The notes under the pieces: generated by a model | What the model was told of the DNA's origin: nothing | Databases searched by the model: none | The model's input: only the letters and a program-made list of their open reading frames with translations | Translations under genes and position numbers: made by a program | Source of the DNA: Jackrogersella multiformis | Lineage: Eukaryota; Ascomycota; Sordariomycetes; Xylariales; Hypoxylaceae | NCBI GenBank assembly: GCA_902806575.1 | Contig: CADCXD010000003.1 | Span: forward strand, 246,564 to 310,563 | Direction: 5' to 3' | Length of the DNA stretch: 64,000 nt | Part shown: in pieces, positions 58,449 to 64,000 of the stretch | How the letters are laid out: each line of letters opens with the position of its first letter | How positions within the stretch are numbered: the stretch's first letter is position 1

Positions 58449-60834
58449 TGTCTGGCTATCCTTCTTTTTCTAGGAGCTATTTTAACGAAATTTAACCTCG
58501 ACGAGAAACGTAATCTCCCTGGAATGCATTAGAAGGCGTTGCGGTATAAGAAGAATGGTCGACTAGTTGATACTTACTCTCACTTCTCGTCCTTGAGCTA
58601 ATGGATGTAGCAAGAAAGTTCGTAACCTTCACGTCGAAATACTAGGTACGATGAGTACTAATATATCCTTTTGTCCAATAAAAGATCTTGTCCGCTGCGG
58701 ATAGACTTTTAGAGGCTCGGGACGAACTTGGTCTCGCTTACAGACTCTCTTCTCCGACTTGAGGAGTCGGGCCAGATACCGAAAAGCAGCATAGGGTAGC
58801 CCTCGGCATCATGCCATTGAAGGGAAAGACTCTCCGAAAGTGCAACCGAAGCGTCTTTTCACTCCTGAATCGTACATCAACCGCGGCACATTCGTAATTT
58901 ACAGGACAACCCAGTAAACTAGAATGCACTGTATTAGTGCGTCCCGCGCTCACGGCATTCGCTGTGACTAACGGGAGCTAGGTTCCGATAGATTACCCCG
59001 TAAGCCACGAGACTCAATTGGAGACTTTGGGTGCTCAGAGCGATCAATGAGTAACAGTGAAATCGACAGAGGCCAAACGCAAACACGTCTGGGATATGTA
59101 TAATAAGTGAGGCAACAGAATACGAATGAGTCGACCAATAAGCGCAACATGTTCCGGCGCATACAAATTGCTAGACGCCGCAACTAAGGTACTACTCCAT
59201 TGTGGCTTGAATCCCGACATGGCTGCATGGGTAACAGATAACTCTGTCGTGTCTGTGCTGTTGGAGGGTAGTATGATAGGTAATCAGACTAATAGCTCAA
59301 GTAGGCACTCAGTTCGTCATTCCAGACAAGCTATGATATATAACTGAATCAAAGACCGACCCCAATCGGCCTTTACCGTGATGTTGTACGTATGCCTAGG
59401 TAGAAATCCCGTGGGGGTGAACACGCAATGTCTTGCGGGGAACCTAGAATGGCAAGACGAGAGAATGGGGGTTCGAATTTTAGATCTACCTACCTTAGGT
59501 AGGTAAATACCCGTCTTCTTTTTTCCCCTTCTGATCAAACATATCTTTACGTTAAAGTGAGCATCTTAATACAAATATAAAATACGTCATTTATAGGTAC
59601 TATTGGCAAGTCGTATTGTATGATACACTTAAGACTACGAAGGAATCGTAAACAGTATTCGCTGGTCTTTCTCCATATTCCTTGAAGCTAATCGGAATAA
59701 ATGTGCGCCATATTAGAAATAATAGCACTGTGAGCATAAAAACAGCGAGAGGTTTTATCAGCAGGACATTCAGATCGACATGCTTGAATATGGATGTGTA
59801 TTTTCAAACTGCTTCACTGTTAGACTAGTATTATGGCGGTGAGATGAATAAGGACGAACTTATGAGGGCTTCCTTTTCGGTTGGTGGGATATCCCGTCGG
59901 CTACAGCCTACTCAATGCAGTGACTATTTAGACGAGATCCAGTATTTTCTCTTTTGTGCACGGCTCATCGCTGGGTACTCGGTCTACGCATTGTCCCCCC
60001 CCCCCCATCACTCCGATCACGACGTTCATCATTTCCATTGCAATATCAGAAGAACCTTATCGTTGCTGATCACTGACATATGCTCATTCACTTCAGGTCT
60101 CTTTGATTCCCCCATCGTTATTGATATATATCATGAGGCAAATTGGGAGAAAAGTCTCCGAAACAACGGACGAAGACGACCATCACACCGCCAATCATTG
60201 TCCGCTAATCGGCAGGATGACTAAGGGCTTCTATCTGTAAATTGAAGATAGATTTCTTTCTAAGCAATATTGTTTCTTAGACTCTCACTAAGTGGGATCG
60301 TTGGGATTTTTATATCTCTACACTATTGTTAAAATAAATCAAGCGGTCAATATTGAGGAATATCATATTAATTTCTAGCCCCCCGCTCTCCTGGCCCATC
60401 GGATTTGATACTCCCGCATCTACAGTGCCTAAGTCGATCCATAGTATCTAAGTCACTATTTTATGACCAGTCATTATTTACGCCACACGCTTGTTGGTTC
60501 GGTTCTTGGGACGGACTTACTGCGCGTCGCCTGTCCTTGTACATAGGCGCCCCTACGCATGTTCTCGCTTGCCTCGTTCGGAAGCTTGTCTGGACTGTGA
60601 TGGAAACATCTATATTTACAGACAGATCGAGCTGAGCTCGGAAGATTCGACCGCGCCGATCCCCACCGCTGCTAGTCATCATCGGATAGGCCACCGAACA
60701 TACGGAACCTTCGCACCGTCATTGCGCCTCTGATTTGCACCCACCTGGCCCGCTTGCTTCCGACGCTATCGTAGCCCGTCGCCTCTTAGGAAAGCTCTTA
60801 CCGAAACCCCTGCAACTAGTAGATCTCATTACCA
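58449..60834. promoter_or_regulatory. Divergent promoter region (hydroxylase / regulator)
   Basis: It is 2.4 kb between the salicylate-hydroxylase-like gene and the Zn2Cys6 gene. Motif ACCTACCTTAGGTAGGTAA at 59487-59505 is a near-perfect palindrome. A run of ten C lies at 59997-60006. A 126-codon frame at 59844-60224 has no family motif and crosses the poly-C run; I do not accept it as a gene. Binding sites for the neighbouring regulator (CGG-type pairs) may lie here but none stands out by eye. Confidence 0.4.
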
Positions 60835-63311
60835 ATGTCTCATCTGGACAACGTTGGCTCTTCCCCGGACGCTGCCAGCTCTGTCCAAGGGACCTCGTCG
60901 AATGCCCCGCCTCCGGATAAGCCAGCGGCACAGCGTAAGCCTGCTAAACGTGAACGGGTCGCTTTAGCCTGCCAAAGGTGAGATACATATTATATCTCTT
61001 CAACGACGTCACAACCACTAAATATCTCAAAGGTGTAAAACTAGAAAACAGAAGGTATGCCCGAGTTATACCGACGCTTTGATAGTGCTGGTCGAATCAC
61101 CCTGTCATTAATAAGCCTCATCTAACAAGCTCGTGTCATAGTGTGATGGTCAACGACCAGCATGTAGCTCATGTGGCCGTCTATCCTTGAAATGCGGTAG
61201 GTTACCCTCACCGACATTGCCAACCCATTCTTCTAGCCATACTAACTATATACCAATGATTAGTTTATATCGTCCCGCTTGTCCCGGCGGCCGGCGAGAA
61301 GAAGATTTATATCAAAGCACTCGAGCATCGTGTTGCTGAGCTAGAGGCATATCTTACGTCCCTGGGTCATTCTAGAGCTAGTACTGATCACCTAGGAAAT
61401 TTGGTGCAATCAACGTCGTCCTCGCAGAATGCAGCGATATTGTCAATTGGTCAGCCTGGCCATGCACAGGTATCGGTACCGATACCCGAACAGACCCAAC
61501 GGAATGATCGGGATGACGAAGAGGAAGGTAATGATATTTTACTTGCTGTTAGAGACCTGTCGCTTTCCGCTTCCGGCCACTATGTAGGCGCTTCTTCAAA
61601 TATCACCATAGGACGGGTGCTCAGTTCTTTTGTACATAGCCAGAAGACCTCAGTCTCGGTGCTCATGAAGATCTATCCACCCAAGGTGAAGATGACCCAG
61701 CACCAAAGTCCATCTACACGACAAACACAGGCGACATGATTGGAGTTCCATTTCTTAGTCCTCAAGTTGCCACAAGACTTTTGCATGGCTACTTTCGACA
61801 CATTGCTACAAGATACCCCGTACTGCACTCAGCCGAGGTGGTGAGGCTTCACAATAATCGGGATCATCTCACGGACGAATACGAACAGACTATCCTACAC
61901 CTAATCTATGCAGTTAGTGGCAGGTGGCTAGAATCAGCGGGTGAAATGGGGCATTTTTTCAGCGATCAACACTATGATTTCGCTTTCGAAGAGATGGAGT
62001 CTATGCTCCGTCTTCGGGATGGGCGAACAGTCAATTACTTACTACTCATGGCCCTGTATTGCACGAGAGCCCCGAGAGACCCCGGAGCCTGGACCTACGT
62101 GGGAGCTGCTATGAGATTGTGTATAGAACTAGGGCTCCATCGCCGACCACGGAGGCACCAGCCCAGTGTCGAAGGCGAAATGGACAAGCGGCGATTTTGG
62201 ACTGCCTATTTCCTCGACCGGGATATCTCTATCGCTGTCGGACGCCCCCCTAGCATCTCGGACCACGATATAGATGCAGTGCTACCCCTTGATATCAATG
62301 AGGATACCCTTGACGATGAAATTATTCGTCAAGCATCGATGCATGTTGGCAATACCCCAGTTTGCCCTTCAAGCACGTTGACCTCTTTTATCCACCGCAC
62401 CCGGCTCAAGCAAATCGAGTCGGAGATTCAACATGACGTTTATAGAGTCGATCGACCAAACAATGTGTCTGACGCCACTATCAGCGAATTCCTGGATAGA
62501 CTCAATACGTGGAAGGACAACATACCCTTCGAGACAACGCACTATGTTCACCGACAAGAGAACCCCTTCGAGGGTGCTGAGTTGTATACACTTCACTATT
62601 ACCGTTGTGTTCGTTTCCTACTGTATCCACAACTTGCGAAGAATCCGGTAAACATGCACTATTTAAAGCTCTGCTCAGATGCTTGCATAGGCATCATTAC
62701 CGATTATCGACGATTGCACCAAACATTCCCTATTGGTTTCTCGGCGCTGTCGATACAGTCTGTCTTCTTAGCAGGTAAGCATTCACTAAAAGCTCATTCA
62801 GAGGTTTACGTACTGACATGTGATAGGTCTAACCCTGATCTATTGCGCGTGGCTAGCCTTTGAACTTTATCAGCGTCGATGGACCGTTGACAGACTGCCA
62901 AATCCTTCTCTACATCGTCACAGAACGCTACCCTCAGCCAGGAAGTACCGCGACGTATTCGAGCGCATAAAGTCGGCGATAATGAGCATTATTGCTCAGG
63001 GCAAACACGAGCCTAGAAACCCGGTGCAAATAGATCCGAATGTCCAGAAGGGGTTTGCAAACTTTGAAGGTCAATGGGCCCCTGGCATGGGCGCTGACTT
63101 CTCTTATATGGTCAACACGATGACGGGAAATGCGGCGGCGGGACCCCAATTTGACCTAACAGGTATGGATCAATCCACGACAGCTATGGTTAGCGGGCAT
63201 ACAGACCAGTCTGCATCGAACTTGGATCAATACCAAGTCTGGTCCGGCATGCAGCATACGATGCCTCATGAGCTAGGTGACATGAACGTCCTCGGAGGGC
63301 TCTATCAATGA
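60835..63311 (+). CDS. Zn2Cys6 fungal transcription factor with reading-frame oddities
   Basis: Best model: 60835-60977, 61033-61054 (22 nt), 61142-61196, 61264-61583, 61640-62774 and 62827-63311, giving 719 aa. The zinc cluster CQRCKTRKQKCDGQRPACSSC is built from exons 1-3. It is followed by a linker and a coiled-coil-like IKALEHRVAELEAYL. The fungal regulatory domain carries RYPVLHSAEVV, GAAMRLCIELGLHR, RRFWTAYFLDRDISIAVGRPPSISDHDIDAVLP and AGLTLIYCAWL. Oddities: 61584-61639 can be read as a 56-nt intron or as coding (VGASSNITIGRVLSSF), in which case one base is missing near 61640. Between 62859 and 62933 the +1 frame (DCQILLYIVTERYP) fits the family better than the open frame, implying a +1/-1 pair. 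The protein should be nuclear and probably regulates the adjacent aromatic genes, which is inferred from position. Confidence 0.82.
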
Positions 63312-64000
63312 TTCCTTATTATTTTCCCTTGGATACGAAATTCAATCAGTCTGGTGTGGATAATCCATGATGTATCATGTATGAGGTCGCAAAGTATGTA
63401 AAGGGTGGTTTGGGCGTTCATCTACGAGACAGGATTCGTCTTGGGGTCCGATGACATATGAAAATGTACAGGTGTAGAAACTCTTAGCTTCCCATTTTCG
63501 GAAGATTTTATATGGTGAAATTATATTTTATGACGATGATGATCATCCTTATGTCGACCCAGCGATTTCTATATCTAGGTATCCTAGCCTTGTATGACTG
63601 GATACCTAATCCTTATGTGAAGTTCTTGTTGCCCTATTAAGTAGATTATCCGAAGTGTATTGTCGTGCTGAACCCCTATACTTCTGATTTCAACATGGCT
63701 AATGTCTAGGAATCACAACAATGCGACTGTGTGCAAGACAGCATTTTGCGATATGTTGACGCTACTTTCTTGAAATACCTACCTAGGTACTCATAATTGC
63801 TTCTGTTTTACTGTCGTTAAGGCTGTACCAAGTAACCCACAGTACCCCTATTTTGCGGTTCCAATTGATTGCCTCACCTTGTGGATCCTAAGGCAACCAT
63901 TATAGCAACCTTTAAGGCACTATTATAATCAATCACCGTAGGAAGCCATATTTACCTACCTAGGTACACAAGGTACCCATAAAGCGCACGTAAATAGACT
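63312..64000. other. Right-edge intergenic region
   Basis: It holds the 3' UTR of the regulator, then ordinary intergenic sequence with TACCTACCTAGGTACTC near 63777 and a similar motif near 63954. No gene was seen before the window ends. Confidence 0.5.

Noticed and set aside
59844..60224. 126-codon frame
   Set aside because: Crosses a ten-C run and has no motif. It sits in the divergent promoter between the hydroxylase and regulator genes. Kept only as a note.
1..64000. CRISPR array, bacterial operon signals, rRNA
   Set aside because: No spaced direct repeats, no Shine-Dalgarno-led polycistrons and no rRNA-like sequence were seen. The intron-rich genes mark the DNA as fungal.

Overview
The window is genomic DNA of a filamentous ascomycete (Pezizomycotina; Sordariomycetes is my inference). 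Evidence: genes have short introns of about 50-140 nt with GTRNGT donors, CTAAC/CTGAC branch points and YAG acceptors; protein families are fungus-typical (Dal5-like MFS carriers, a Zn2Cys6 activator, a PTH11/rhodopsin-type membrane protein, a cAMP-receptor-like GPCR); and very AT-rich blocks carry C-to-T/G-to-A damage typical of repeat-induced point mutation (RIP). No tRNA, rRNA or CRISPR array was recognised.

Layout. 0.6-1.0 kb: a two-exon gene for a 79-residue protein with a Cys-rich tail (minus). 2.1-6.0 kb: a D-2-hydroxyacid dehydrogenase (plus) converging on a flavin monooxygenase fused to a DUF6314-like domain (minus). 6.0-11.3 kb: gene-poor, with a perfect 44-nt palindrome at 7.4 kb. 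11.3-13.1 kb: a complete Dal5-type MFS transporter. 13.9-14.3 kb: a TA-flanked MITE. 14.9-16.6 kb: a hard-to-model locus ending in a Cys-motif protein. 20.7-22.5 kb: a cAMP-receptor-like GPCR. 23.5-24.7 kb: a pyridoxal-reductase-like aldo/keto reductase, converging on a conserved fungal protein of unknown function (25.1-26.5 kb). 29.3-30.0 kb: a single-pass membrane protein. 30.9-31.8 kb: an AT-rich block. 32.0-33.5 kb: a six-exon protein-kinase-like gene. 34.2-35.0 kb: a 244-codon frame broken by two stops. 36.5-37.0 kb: a GC-rich single-pass membrane protein. 37.7-42.0 kb: a GST, an HSL-type hydrolase and a PTH11-like membrane protein. 42.86-49.78 kb: a complete but RIP-destroyed Ty3/Gypsy element with 314-nt LTRs and a 5-bp target duplication.

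51.2-63.3 kb is the most coherent block: a phenol 2-monooxygenase-like enzyme, a Dal5-type MFS carrier, a salicylate-hydroxylase-like monooxygenase and a Zn2Cys6 regulator. Together they look like a module for uptake and ring hydroxylation of simple aromatics, with its own regulator. The enzymes are intact. The carrier has two apparent frameshifts, and the regulator has two or three suspicious reading-frame changes, all at short homopolymers. So either this module is decaying at its transport and regulatory genes, or the assembly has local indel errors.

The motif TACCTAGGTA, alone or extended, recurs in almost every intergenic region and is the commonest unexplained signal in the window.
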